NCBI GenBank assembly: GCA_032622095.1
Contig: CP136061.1
Coordinates: 37,581,797 to 37,645,796, forward strand
Direction of reading: 5' to 3'
DNA from: Siphonodentalium dalli
Lineage: Eukaryota > Mollusca > Scaphopoda > Gadilida > Siphonodentaliidae
Length of the DNA: 64,000 bases
The position numbers and the translations under genes are program-made. The notes under the pieces are model-generated. The model was not told the DNA's origin and did no database searches. It was given only the letters and a program-made list of their open reading frames with translations. This document shows, one piece after another, positions 33,592-45,600 of the stretch; position 1 is the stretch's first letter; the number at the start of each line of letters is the position of its first letter.

Positions 33592-35093
33592 TATACCGGG
33601 TATATCTTTAATTCCTCCATTTCTGAAGATTCAATATATAATCAAACAAAATCCACAGAATATAAACAAGGAATTACACAAACATTTCATGCACTAACAA
33701 TAATGTACAAACACAGAGCAAATCCCCATACTTTTGCCCAGATAGACCTGAATATACTGTCGCGAAATTGTATTGTTACCCCATGTAGTGTTAGTGGTAA
33801 TAAATTCCCCAAAATTAGTTGATTTTATTCCAATAATTAAGTAATTATTCACTCAATATTGGGTACAAAAATCGCCCAACACAGAAGAGGAATTAATATC
33901 TGGTAAACTGCATGTTACCTTGCATGCTTTGGGTAAAAACATTACCCAACATCCATGGGTAAAATTGGTCCAATTTTGGTAACATGTTTTACCCAACAAA
34001 AAAAGTAAAAACTTACCAAACGTCCGTGTGGTGCTATAGAACTCACAACATGGATTAATCGTTAGTATCACGTTTTATCAACATTAAAATTTTATTTTCA
34101 TTTAATTGGGTTGAAATATGTATGGCTGCTTTAATCTTCATTGTAATATATGGGGGTATATTTATATGCTCTTATATCATATTCATTAAAAAATTTAACT
34201 CATCAGTGTGACGCACAGCGAAGCTTCATCTCATAGAGCCAAGACAAATAAGCGACAATAACAATATATCCTCTCAAATACAATGGAGATGACGATATGT
34301 GCAATTCAAGATTTTTCGCCGGATAGATCAGGATAGATCCAGAGAAATTCGTTGGTGAAAATCTCTTACAAATATTTTTGCCTCCATGAATTTATGCGAA
34401 AACACGCGTCTGGCCCTTGAATGAGACATGCTGACTAAAACTCCTTTCAAATAATTATGTTATCCATAGATATGACATTGCTGAGTTGTCCCAAATAACA
34501 TCCTTGCCATCGATCGACAAGCATCCTTATCGCATAAAACCAACAGGTGTGCAAATAGATGACAATAGCTTCTAAACCAGAGATCGTGATACTCTGGTAA
34601 CAGCTGATCTTACATTACATAACGATTAGCGTGTCATGACTACAATAATTATGCGATAGACGTACTTAATAAGCCACACATCAGTGACCCCTATATACAC
34701 ACACACACAGCACGAATCTACATATAGTCAGATAAGCCGCGTGGTGAAAAGCAAGAACTCAACATTCGGGGAGACCGGCCATATCTGGATTGTACACACA
34801 CAGCCATCGGGTATGTGCAAGTAATATTATTATAGAGATACCACTTGTGGATTGTACATGGCCTGTAGAATGTATAACTTATATGGATATTAACTAATTC
34901 TATACTAAATGCACTTAGTCCAGTCAACTTAGTGCTTAACCTAGACAAAATTTGTACAAAAATGGTTTTATCATTTTTCGAATTAGTACATATAAAAAAT
35001 CCTCTAAATACGAGATATGTGCGCGATGTTTCATAATCGAGCATATACTGGGGGTACCTGATATCCGCAAATTCGGCGGTATTCGTTATGTGG
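33592..35093. other. No gene; TTGGGTAA words and a short (CA)n
   Basis: 33870-34010 contains alternating TTGGGTAA / TTACCCAA words. A short (CA)n run lies at 34693-34708. Nothing else supported. Confidence 0.4.
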
Positions 35094-38000
35094 TAGTCTG
35101 ATTCCTTATGTCATTTTGCATTTTTGGTTTGTTAAAAGCGATCTGAAAATGGATTCTGTATGCCTAGTAGGTGTGTTTTCAGGATTGACTTGTTTCCATT
35201 CTTGAATTTTGGCGGGTCGGCCTAAATCGGGGTCAACATAATTTAGAGAGCGTTTCGTATTTACAGAAAATGATAAATGGTGCCATCTGGCGTATGGTGA
35301 TCGGTGCGATTTGAAACTTGTTCAAACTACTAGATATGACCCTTATATGTATTTTTGAAAATTTTGATGTGATCGGTTGATTCTTGTTGGCTACAGTTGT
35401 GATCAAAATTTAACACTGAGCCCTATGGAGATTCTAGTACTTTGGATAAATGGCGCCATTTTGCGTATGATGATATGCGCGTACTGATATTCCTAAAAAA
35501 ATACTAAGTATGAACACAGACGTAGTTTTAAAACAAATGGGTGTGGTCAGGTGATTCTTGCTCGCTACAGTTGCAATCAAAATTTAACACTGTGTTTCGT
35601 GTTATGCTCAAACATTGGTTGTAATATCACTTATTGGCAATCGTGCGCAACTATATATGAAGATTAACACTCGTGTTTGACCCACTGTAACTATCCGTGA
35701 TTTAATAGATGCAATATATGATATAGTTATGCCTCAAGATACAGTAATTGGCAAAAGTAAGTGTCGAATGGTTTTGTAATTTCGATAATATGCAGTCTGT
35801 TGAATCAAACGAAAATATTCCCAACAAGACTGAAGTTTCACGATGTGATTACATATTAAATTATTGTTTTGTTTGATACTTGTCTGTCTTGTTGTCCACT
35901 GACTAGTTTTGAAGCCACATCGTTGATCATAACGGGATGTAGTGTCACACATACACAGGTATAGATGGTAGTTGTTCGTTGTCATCAACTCAATCGTTGT
36001 CATCGAAGTCTATCCAACGTACACTGGGAGAATTTGTGTTTTTGCAGGATTTGTGCTACTGATAAATGGACATTTCGGTGCAGCTTATATCTTTACTATA
36101 GCGGTATAGGCTTTGCTTACACACTTTCCACGCCAGTTACATTTGGCGAACTTCAGTACAGCGACTGAAACCCAACATTCACCATCAATATTCTGACCAC
36201 AATTAATCTCCACGCTTCGTGTATAGCTGTGAAAATCAAGTAAATTCGAATTTCCACTAAAGTAGAGCTTAATGGGTAAATAGATATCAACTATAGCTGC
36301 ATTTTCCTGCAAATTCCGAGCAGGCGGTGCTTAGTAACCGTTGCTAAGGTTCTATCGGGTGGCAAAGTCTCCCGATCTTATAATGATCAGTGGCCTATGC
36401 AGAACATGGCTGCATGGTTTTAGACATACATGTGACCAACTTTGAACAAAACCAGCACCATGTGATTAGACACTGACTAAATTAAGGCAATACCAATGAA
36501 TGATTAGTACACCATTGTGGTATTTGATTGGCAACCGTTGCTAATCTTAAATAAGACATTTGGTTCACTCTGACGGCCATGTATATCTCAAATTTCACAT
36601 TTGGGTGTTAACTGCATCGGAAACGCAAACACTGACGTTGAATTACGACCCTGAGCTATAATTGCAATTTCCACTGAATTTCCGGTAGTTGCATAGACTA
36701 AGTTTCTCGATCTTATAATGCTCAATGGCCCATGGGGACAAACATGTACAGTTTCATATGTGTGTCACAATTTGAACATAACCAATACCATCCGTCCGAC
36801 TATAGACACTATCTAATTTACGGGAAAATACCACGGTCCAGAGTGTTTATCGGTTCAAAGCCAAGTATATGATTGGGGGAGAACGATCCATTAAGTCTAA
36901 GTCAATGGTTTGTTCACAACAGATGGGATCATAATACCTTATGAAGGATGATAGAAGGGTCCCCTCAACTATGTTCTTCGACACAGTATTGTCCTCGCAC
37001 TGTGTCACTTACACCTTAATGTTTTGTACCATATATATAAGACCAAGCACATAATGCACATATATGTTTCTTATAAATATATTCTCTCTTGGAACGTGTC
37101 CAGAGATGTCTTGCCTATTTATACTGACAATTTATTTTAATTCTTATATGGCAAAGGATTTGAGGGAGTGATTTGTTATGTTGACTAAGATGTTAATTTA
37201 GTATGTGAAACATGTATCCCGGGGTGGACAGAGAAAGTGTCTTCTTTATAGTCAGATGAACATAATTTAAACTCCCAATTTGGCTAAACCCGACCATGAA
37301 TTATACAGAACAACAATCATCTATGCCCAGTAATATTTAGCAATACATATGGACATGATAACATTGTTTAAAATTTGAAACAATACCACCCTATTTCATT
37401 GGCATATATGAGTTGTTGTAGTTGTTACATCGATGTTGGTCTGGTTTCTCCAAATGTAATACTAAACAGAATGATCCATAAGCACCATAGCTTGGCATGA
37501 AAATATAAAAAATTCTACATGACCGAACAATTTTAACAAGCAGTGACTGACACTTACATAAATATGACTCGCAGATTTGTTAGCACACAACTCCGTATTA
37601 TGCTGGCAATAAACATTAATTTTGTCAATTGATGAAAAACACCATCAATCAATTTACAACGACATCCTGAAACTTTAGTCTTGATAAACATTACATTTGT
37701 AGAATAGTGGACATTATCACTGAAACACGTGATTGTGATGTATATGATTGATGTGAACCACATTTTTTATCAACTACTGTATCTGGTGGCCTGACTATAT
37801 TGCAAGTTAATTTCGTAAAATCACACGTAGTTACGGTAGATCACATGTAAGAGCCGTGCATATATCATAGCCATTATGTTCCATCACTGTGAACATTTGA
37901 GTAAATTTTCAAACTCTCTATAGGGCTCAACGTTAATTTTGATCGCAACTGTATTACTGTACCCGCGGAGACTTATATGTACATAATTTCAACTCGCACA

Positions 38001-38941
38001 ATTCATGATAAGGCTAATCGTGTTAGTTAATATTCGTATAATTAGGAAACGCTCTTTAAATTTAAAAAAACCGTCCAAACAATTTGTTTTCACTGAAATG
38101 TCAGACTGGAAACAAGTAGACTAGGAAAGGATACTTCCATATTTGATACTTTTGTTAATTTCAACTCGCACAGTCCACCAGAATGTTAGTTATGAGGATT
38201 AATATTTGTATAATAAGTAAACGCTCTTTAAATTATTAAAACAGTCCAAAAACACTTTTTTTCCAATAAAATTTCAACTGGACAGAGGTAAACTCTGAAA
38301 TTAGACACGCTATTGATAAATTAACCGTTCGCATGTCGTCTTTGACATTCCGAAATTGCGCGACCGTTTTTTTTCGACCAAAGGAATCTGATTTGTGAAA
38401 TCAGCGAGGGTGGGGGTAGGGTTAGCTTTTCTGCGATATATTTATCAAAAATCGATGTATCGAAGTTTTGTTTGTGACATATGATCAACTTATCCTTGTA
38501 GATTGTTTATGTTCGTCTATAAGTGATGTAGCTGATTTTAAGAATATACAATACCTTAATATTTGGGAAAGAAAATTGAAAATGCAGTCATAAATACAAT
38601 TCATCTGATGATTTTATGGTAAATTTCCGCATTAATTATGTAAATATGCAATTTGTGGTAAGATCTCTTCATGTTTTTCGATTTCCAGGAACAAAGAAAG
38701 CCACTTACCGAACATGATATGCATGGGTAATAGCATGTTTTTATTACCAGGTGGACGGGGACAAAAATAGAGGGGTACACAAACAAAAGCCTCACACAAA
38801 CCTGTTTCCACTAAAATATCAAGCTGGAAATAGGTAGATTCTGAAAATAGACACACTCATAGTATAGAAACCGTTGTCATATCGCTTTTAACATTCCGAA
38901 AACGCGCGACCCTTTTTTTCGACATAAGGAATCCGACTATA
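35094..38941. mobile_element. 3.8-kb foldback element
   Basis: TAGTCTGATTCCTTATGTC at the left is inverted at the right end (GACATAAGGAATCCGACTA). Inner inverted pairs line up in order: TGTTAAAAGCGAT, AATTTAGAGAGCGTTTC and ACAGTTGTGATCAAAATT with GAGCCCTATGGAGA. Each arm is itself duplicated in tandem (35250-35600; 37905-38400; 38790-38941). The centre has a direct repeat of about 140 bp at 36360-36500 and 36700-36840. No transposase seen. Confidence 0.6.
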
Positions 38942-40172
38942 GGGTTAAGTTCGGGCGTATTTCGTGACAGGAGTAAACTGACCGCAAATGATTACTCTTG
39001 CCACAGTCGTGGAATATCATTGCACTCAAAATGAAAATTGCATCCAAATTCGAATTAAATTTCGGACAAGATTGAATAGCTATATATGTTCCTATATAAG
39101 AGCGGATAAACGCTCGAATTATGCGAGGACGAATAATTACAGTGTATATATAATAGAAATTTTTGATCATAGATGTATGCATTCCCCAAGCTCTGATGTA
39201 TCTCACGATAGAACAAGCGAAAAAAGGGTCTTGTGCGACGGATAAATGTGAATTTTGGGCTTATAGAAACGGAAAAAATAACGCAGTTTTATCTCTACTA
39301 TTTATCTTGAATCGTGTGATATAATCATGTGTAATTAAACAATTACATGGGGTTTAATAGGGGTGTATTGATTCTGTGACCTGTTCTATAGAAGCAGAAA
39401 TCTATGTGCTCAGAATAGTATCACGAATACATGTATGACTGATCATTATTTGTTCGATATCTACAACATCAAACCTTTCAAAATCCACTGTTATATATAG
39501 AACAGTATGCGATATATTCATAGAATATATAAGTAATATGATAATGTACGTAAACGTAATTTGCGCCCGCTTGTTACTGTTCATGGGGTTATCGGATGAA
39601 ATGTTATCTGTATAGAAGGATTTGATGATAAACCCTAAGGGTGGATACACACATGCATGTAATCTATGTAATTATCGTGTATTTGGCGTTTTACATGGAT
39701 CATACAGACGATGTAATATGTGTCCACCGACAACACAATCGGGTTCACTCTATTCGCTCCCATAGTCTAATTACAGACAGACTGGTATTTAACCGCGCAA
39801 TTCATATATCACAGTATATCGTATAATGACTTCTTTCAAGAACTGATGTAATATAACCATATTGGACGCCATCTTGGATAACACGTTTCCACAAAGAGGA
39901 TTTTAAATATGTTACACTGAAGCCCCCTCCTGCAAATCGCTTTCTTATCAATATCTTCCGGGTATAAACCCTCTCTTCGCGTACAGAGACCATACTATCG
40001 CATGTTTTGCACTCTGTGATCCTTTGACCACTGTGGACTCTATAGCACAATGATGTCAACTTCATGCCATATCACGGTGTGGTTAGCAATTCATCACATC
40101 ATTTTGATCTAAAGGAAATGCATGGCCCCATACTCCAAGCATACGTCATGTTGGTGCGTTTTTTAATCCCTA
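38942..40172. other. No gene recognised
   Basis: AT-rich, short open frames only, no repeat family identified. Confidence 0.4.
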
Positions 40173-40284
40173 CACTGTCAGAAAATGCCGTAAATATTAC
40201 GAGGAAATCAACCGTATAATTGGTCTAAATTCTCAGACGCGGCCATTACGATGGAATTTTACCGTGATCTTAAACCACCACAAT

Positions 40285-40687
40285 TTAAAGGTACTCAATC
40301 CGATTGGACGGTCCCCATGGCATATCATCATATTCCAACAACAACAAATTTATTTGAAATGCCGCTTCAGTCAATCAGAATCGATTAATTGCCCAAAAAC
40401 AATGCTAACCACAGTCAACTATGGTATAAAATTGCCCAAAACCTGTTATTTATCAACGTTTTGGGCAACGAAATTTTGCCAGTTGTCAAATATCCGACAT
40501 AAAAAGCCACTGTATTTTAGATTTATCGATCTTCATCCGCTATCTGGTCAGATAAGCTCTTCTCGTCGACAGTCTGATCACTCCTAACTTTGATAGGTTG
40601 GTTCCTCGACTCGAATCAAATATTATTTACCCCCGAAGCCAAGGAAATAGTAATTTGCGAGCGTTAATTCGGATTGAGTACCTTTAA
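40285..40687. mobile_element. Family I MITE, complete
   Basis: TTAAAGGTACTCAATCCGAT to GGATTGAGTACCTTTAA. It contains CCTCGACTCGAATCAAATAT and CCCCGAAGCCAAGGAAATAG. Confidence 0.7.
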
Positions 40688-41141
40688 GCACTATATGCTC
40701 GATTCCACAGACGATAGCTCGTGCTAAGAAGTTGCTGTTAGTTTTTTATTTGATTTTCGTCTGTTTTCTGGGGCCGATACAACATTATAACATAAGGTGG
40801 TGGGTACAGTTACATTCAAGCAATTACAAAATAGTGTTACCAGTTATTTCGGTCCGGTAAATGTCCGGGCGTGTCTAATCGGCTTTTATATCAACCACAT
40901 ATGTCTGCACCAGTATCTTACGAACTCTTAAACGTGTTCGATTGTAAATCATCTTTAAATTATCTCCAATACATCACATTGGCGACAAGGTTTAACAAAT
41001 ATCGAAATGGAGGCATGATACCAGATTGTCCATTGTTTCATCTGAATCCTGATGCACGTGTTGGTATATGCGATGGGGAAGTCGCGCGATAAGACCACAT
41101 ATTATCATAATAAGCCTTGTCACTGAGTCGTGGCGATATTG

Positions 41142-41590
41142 GATAATAATGTATAGCATTTGTAAAGCGCCTTTCCCATGAGGCCCAAAGCGCTCAAAGT
41201 TTTACAATTATTACCCTGATGAGCCTGAACATTCAGTAACCATCTACTGCTCCCCGGGGACAGGGGGAGGTACAGCCGGGAGTATGCGAGGATACCATAT
41301 GGCTAGCATACTGACAAGATCTTTCACTGCTCATTATCAGGTACCCTTGTAATGCATGGGTGGTGCAAAGCAGACACAGTACGAGCGACCTTGCTCAAGG
41401 GTCACAACTTGGCGCGAGATTCAAACAGTGTACAATCCAACAATTGCACATCGCTCAAGTCGGCCAAGCCACTGCTGTGTGGAAACTCACAACAGACCAC
41501 CAGCCAGCCGCGAACTCGCCTCGCTGTGTTGACAGCGAAGACAAGTCCAACGCGCTAACCACTGGACCACGGAGCTCCACCCAACCCCGT
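41142..41590 (-). mobile_element. tRNA-derived SINE
   Basis: Read on the minus strand it starts with TGGTCCAGTGGTTAGCGC (41552-41569), an excellent tRNA A box. A weaker B box, GTTTGAATCTC, is at 41416-41426. It contains CCTTGAGCAAGG and ends in AAAGCGCTTTGGGC, GCGCTTTACAAATGC and a TATTAT tail. Tails with AGCGCTTTACAAATGC-like words and ATT repeats are known from metazoan SINEs using an L2-like partner. Length about 450 bp. Confidence 0.65.
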
Positions 41591-41724
41591 TCCGTAGCAT
41601 TCAATATATGGATCTTTTGAATGCTATTCATAACTTTGACCTGTGGCACTAAAGCACTAAACATGGCTGGATAGATTCGATATTGTCGCGACTCATTGTC
41701 AAGGCGTATATCTAGCACGGATAT

Positions 41725-42085
41725 ATGCACTTCGTGCAATTGGCAAAGGTATATGACATTAATAACAGTTGCTCGACAAAGCGAGAACCGAGAAAATTGA
41801 TATCAAACATACCAAAGACATTGAATCTTCACAAGATGTCAACTACGTGTCACAAAATCAGAAAAAAAATCAACCAAATTCCAAAAATGAACACCAACCT
41901 CCATCGAAAGTATCAAAAACATCAACGCTGTGGTTTATGCGGTGCCAATTAACCACACAAATGTGATAGAACAGCTTGTCCTGCACATGGTAAACCGTGT
42001 ACGGCGTGTGCGGGTTTAAACCATTTTCATAAAATTTGCATGTCAGAGGACCGACCACATGACCGGCCGATACCGTGCTGAAAAT
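41725..42085 (+). pseudogene. LTR-retrotransposon gag zinc-knuckle fragment
   Basis: Between 41929 and 42039 the frame shows CGLCGAN, a stop, then a cysteine/histidine series with CPAHGKPCTAC and NHFHKIC. This is the known two-knuckle pattern (C-x2-C, C-P-A-x-G, C-x2-C, N-H-F-x3-C) of Gypsy-type gag/pol polyproteins in invertebrates. Upstream, the best gag-like frame (VNYVSQNQKK) is out of register, so there is at least one frameshift plus one stop. No protease or reverse transcriptase of the same element follows; the next reverse transcriptase is of LINE type. A primer-site-like ATTGGCGACAAGG at about 40978 may be a further remnant, with the SINE inserted between. Confidence 0.5.
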
Positions 42086-42429
42086 CAATTGGACATAACC
42101 GACACTATGATCGCAATCACAGAAACTTCGGGCGCTGCCGGGAAAAATTGGGAAATGTTAATATCGATGATCAGCAATCCGAGGAATTGGACATTTATTA
42201 GATGGAATTGAAAAATTAAAGGACTTCAAAGTGTTTTACATAAAATAAAATAAAGGCTCGATTCGTGGTCATTGGTCGAAAATAGTATTACTCGTAATTG
42301 AAAAATCACACCATGACACATGAATAGATATATAAGAATATAGATGCAGTTAGTATGTATATATGCATGGTCAATTCATCATTCAATCATGTATCACAAT
42401 TACATCTGTGTTTCCATTTAACTCTTATA

Positions 42430-44390
42430 GATGTATGTATTTCGCCAGAGACTTTTAGCCTGAAACCAATCTCTGAAGAGTTCTTCTCCAAAGAGATATG
42501 TAAGCTAAACTCAAAAAAGGCTACTGGCATTGATGGTATATCAGCAAAAATGCTGAAAATATGTAACTCAGCAATCCACGTGCCTTTGAGTAATCTTTTT
42601 AACCACTCTCTGTCTGTCGTTGCTTTCCCGGATAGCCTTAAAGTTGCTCAAGTGACACCTATACACAAGAAAAATGATATTTTGAGTAAGGAAAACTACA
42701 GGCCTGTTAGTATTTTACCTACTATATCAAAATTATTTGAGAAAGCGATAAATTCACAGCTACAAATGCGTTTTGAATCTATTTTTAACCCCGCTCTCTC
42801 AGCTTTTAGGAAGCATCATGGATGTAGTGATGTAATGTTAAGTGCCATTGAAGACTGGCGCAGGGCACTTGACAAGCATGAACGTGTTGCCGCTGTAATG
42901 ATGGACCTTTCAAAGGCTTTTGATTGCCTACCTCATGATCTTATGTTAGAGAAACTACGTGCATATAATCTTTGTGAAAAGTCGGTGTCTTATATGGGGA
43001 GCTATCTTTCTGGTCGCAGACAATGCGTTAAACTTGGCTCCAGTGTGAGTTCCTGGAGGTGCACCACCAAGGGTGTACCACAGTGATAAATACTGGGCCC
43101 AACCATGTTTAACATCTTTCTGAATGACATTTTCGGCTTTGTGAAGGACTGCTCCCTTTATAATTATGCAGACGATAACACAATTTCCTTCTCTCACAAG
43201 GACCCTGATGTAGTTCGGAGCACTCTGGAATCTGATAGCCTTCATCTCATTGAGTGGTTCGCACTAAATGGCATGAAGGCAAATCCAGAGAAGTTCCAAG
43301 CAATATCAATGGGTCCCAAAAGTAAATCTATAACTGGCATAAATGATTCACATCTTATCCCATGTATCGAGGAAGTGAAATTACTCGGTATAACTCTGGA
43401 CAGTAAATTGACGTTTAACACTCACATTGATTCGCTATGTTCAAAGGCATCAAGGCAACTAAATGTCTTAAAGAGACTTGGACATATGCTGACCCTCTCA
43501 GGCAAAAAATGTATCTTCAAATCTTTCATCCTCTCAAATTTTAATTACTGCCCTCTTACCTGGCATTTCTGCAGTGTGTCCTCTACGGACAGGCTGGAGA
43601 AAATTCAGGAGAGAGCCTTTCGTTTTATCTATAATGACTACACATCTGATTATGACTTTCTCCTAAAGATTGCAAACTGTGAGCATCTACATCTTCAAAG
43701 ACTCAGACTAATGGCACTCACAGTTTTCAAAATACTAAAGAAGGACATTAGCACTCCTTCCTATTTGGACTGCCTGGTGAAACGTAAGCATAGTTCATAC
43801 TCTTTTAGAAATTCTGAGACTCTGGAACTGCCATCACCTGATACTACTACTTTCGGTTTAAGCTCGTTTAGATTCATGGCACCTAAAGTGTGGAATTCTC
43901 TTCCAGAGTCATGCAGAACCGCAGAGACGATGAAAGACTTTGAATGTATGTTACAAACCTGGAATGGTTTTAAATGTAAATGCAGTGCCTGTAGGATATC
44001 CTAATTATATGCATATGTTTTGTATTTTAATCCGCACTCTCTGGTCAGGTATCTCTGAATGGAACAAAACGTGTTATTCGGGAATGAAATATGGACTCGT
44101 TGTGCACATTACTGTGCCGTATATGAATATACAAATTTGTGTCTTACGCTTTTGATCCAGTCAGGGCTACCTGTCCTCAGGGATTTTACCTCTCCTCAGG
44201 GATTTTACTCGTCTTTTACAAAGTTTTAGCTAATATACATGTAATTTATTTTTCAGATAGGTTGTGTTTTATTCACGTTACTGTTTATGTACATATTCAT
44301 TGTTTTACAAGTCAGTTAAGAGCTTAATGCTCATGTTTGTAATTTAAAATGCCTGACTTTATAAATAAAGCTTTTGAACTTGATCTTTGA
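42430..44390 (+). mobile_element. 5'-truncated LINE copy with 3' UTR
   Basis: It comprises the RT pseudogene, then a 385-bp 3' UTR with AATAAA at 44364. It ends around CTTTTGAACTTGATCTTTGA. The 5' break and any target duplication were not located. 44391-44645 shows nothing further. Confidence 0.7.
42439..44004 (+). pseudogene. CR1/Jockey-type LINE reverse transcriptase, broken
   Basis: One frame carries the RT domain in order: KKATGIDGISAKML, ENYRPVSILPTISKLFEK, VMMDLSKAFDCLPHD, then the catalytic YADDN at 43165, LLGITLDSKLTFNTHID, and a C-terminal region ending in a C-x-C-x2-C motif (CKCSAC). These are established non-LTR motifs, and the C-terminal style fits the CR1/Jockey group. Two adjacent in-frame stops (TGA TAA at 43084-43089) break it just upstream of the strand leading to YADD. 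No frameshift is needed. The endonuclease and ORF1 are absent, so it is 5'-truncated, as dead LINE copies usually are. Confidence 0.85.
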
Positions 44391-44645
44391 TATACATGTT
44401 CTAGTTCACGCAGGCGTTAAATTGATCTCTTAATATCTCTGGATATTGATTGAATTTTCACTCTGTACTCTGCTATAAGGTATGCCCCATCATTCAGCAT
44501 ACCTGTACAATTGCAAACATGCGCAATTTCAACGTTCATCAATTGGAAGTTTGCGTCAATGTCTGTATTTAATACGGTTATGTCCGACCAGGGGACAGAA
44601 CCTCGCCCAATATATGTTTAAGCCCCCATCACTGACATAAACTGT

Positions 44646-45114
44646 TTAACCCTTTCAGTGCCAAGTCCGATTTTTGTATCAACCCATATACCATGTGCCA
44701 ATGCATTCTCTTATATATGCGAGTCGACCATAGGTCGCCTCGCATATAGAGAATGCATTGGCCTAACAATTTTTCATCATTTGTTATTATTTTTTACAAT
44801 TTTTTACTATTTTAATAATTTTTTCTTATATTCTTTAACAACTCTTTCAGTGCCAGACTTATTTTGTAGGTTTAGTGCCAGGGAATCTTACGTTTTTCAT
44901 GGGCATCACAATTATTACTATGAATACTTGGTGATAGTTGTGAGTTATAACATGCCCCTAAGGTTTTATCTAGTTTGTTTTTAAATTCGCTATAGCATGA
45001 TTAAGCATACCCAAAAAAAATTTCTAAAAAAAAACAAAAACTAAATTTTGCGAGGCACACTACAGACCGTAAATTAGGGCCGATGAGATCGGCCCCTGGC
45101 ACTGAAAGGGTTAA
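44646..45114. mobile_element. TTAA-flanked MITE, type B, longer form
   Basis: TTAACCCTTTCAGTGCCAAG to CTGGCACTGAAAGGGTTAA, with a single hairpin (44698-44763, one arm 3 bp short). The AGGGCCGATGAGATCGGCCC tail is shared with 1-53 and 5340-5360. Confidence 0.75.
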
Positions 45115-45548
45115 TGAATTTTATGAGATAATTAACCTCAACCACGATTATGGGGGATTTTGATAATTACAGAAAATTTACATCTTTAACAGAAACACCG
45201 CTTTTGTATATTGGAGATTGTGCCGAAATAAATTTAATGGCAAACTAGTTGTACAATTTACTGTAGGAATTTACCGCACAATTATACATACGTATTTTAC
45301 CGTACAATTTACGGGTGATTCCAACGGCATCGTAGCTGCCGGTACTTTTTGTCGTAAATGTTTACGGGATTTATTCACAGTGTACCCACATAAGCAGAAT
45401 CTACCGAAAATTCACATGGGTACTACAAGAAACGATGACTTTTAATATGGGTCCCCGCACACCATGAACATAATTTCAATTCTCTGCAAATTTTGTCTAG
45501 GTTAAGCTACAGTTCTCTTATTTTGACTGGACTAATATATCATTTCAG

Positions 45549-45600
45549 TGACGGCACTTCGATGAAAGATCTCTTCTGTAACATCTGAACGAAGTGAAGA
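45549..45600 (+). promoter_or_regulatory. 5' UTR part of the zinc-finger exon, with uORF
   Basis: An acceptor ATCATTTCAG precedes 45549, implying an upstream non-coding exon. An upstream ATG at 45562 encodes MKDLFCNI and stops at 45586-45588, 12 nt before the main ATG and in the same frame. It could lower translation of the main frame. Confidence 0.45.

Larger units (their letters stand above)
40173..45382. mobile_element. Possible CACTGT-ended element enclosing retroelement debris
   Basis: CACTGTCAGAAAATGCCGTA at 40173 resembles the inverse of the segment ending CACAGTG at 45382 (CACTGTGAATAAATCCCGTA read on the minus strand). The similarity continues as AAATATTACGA / AAACATTTACGA. TA flanks both ends. 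The two ends may equally be unrelated short elements of one family. Confidence 0.3.

Noticed and set aside
40871-41092. A 73-codon frame as a gene
   Set aside because: No domain, no splice sites, and it overlaps the putative LTR/primer-site-like region.
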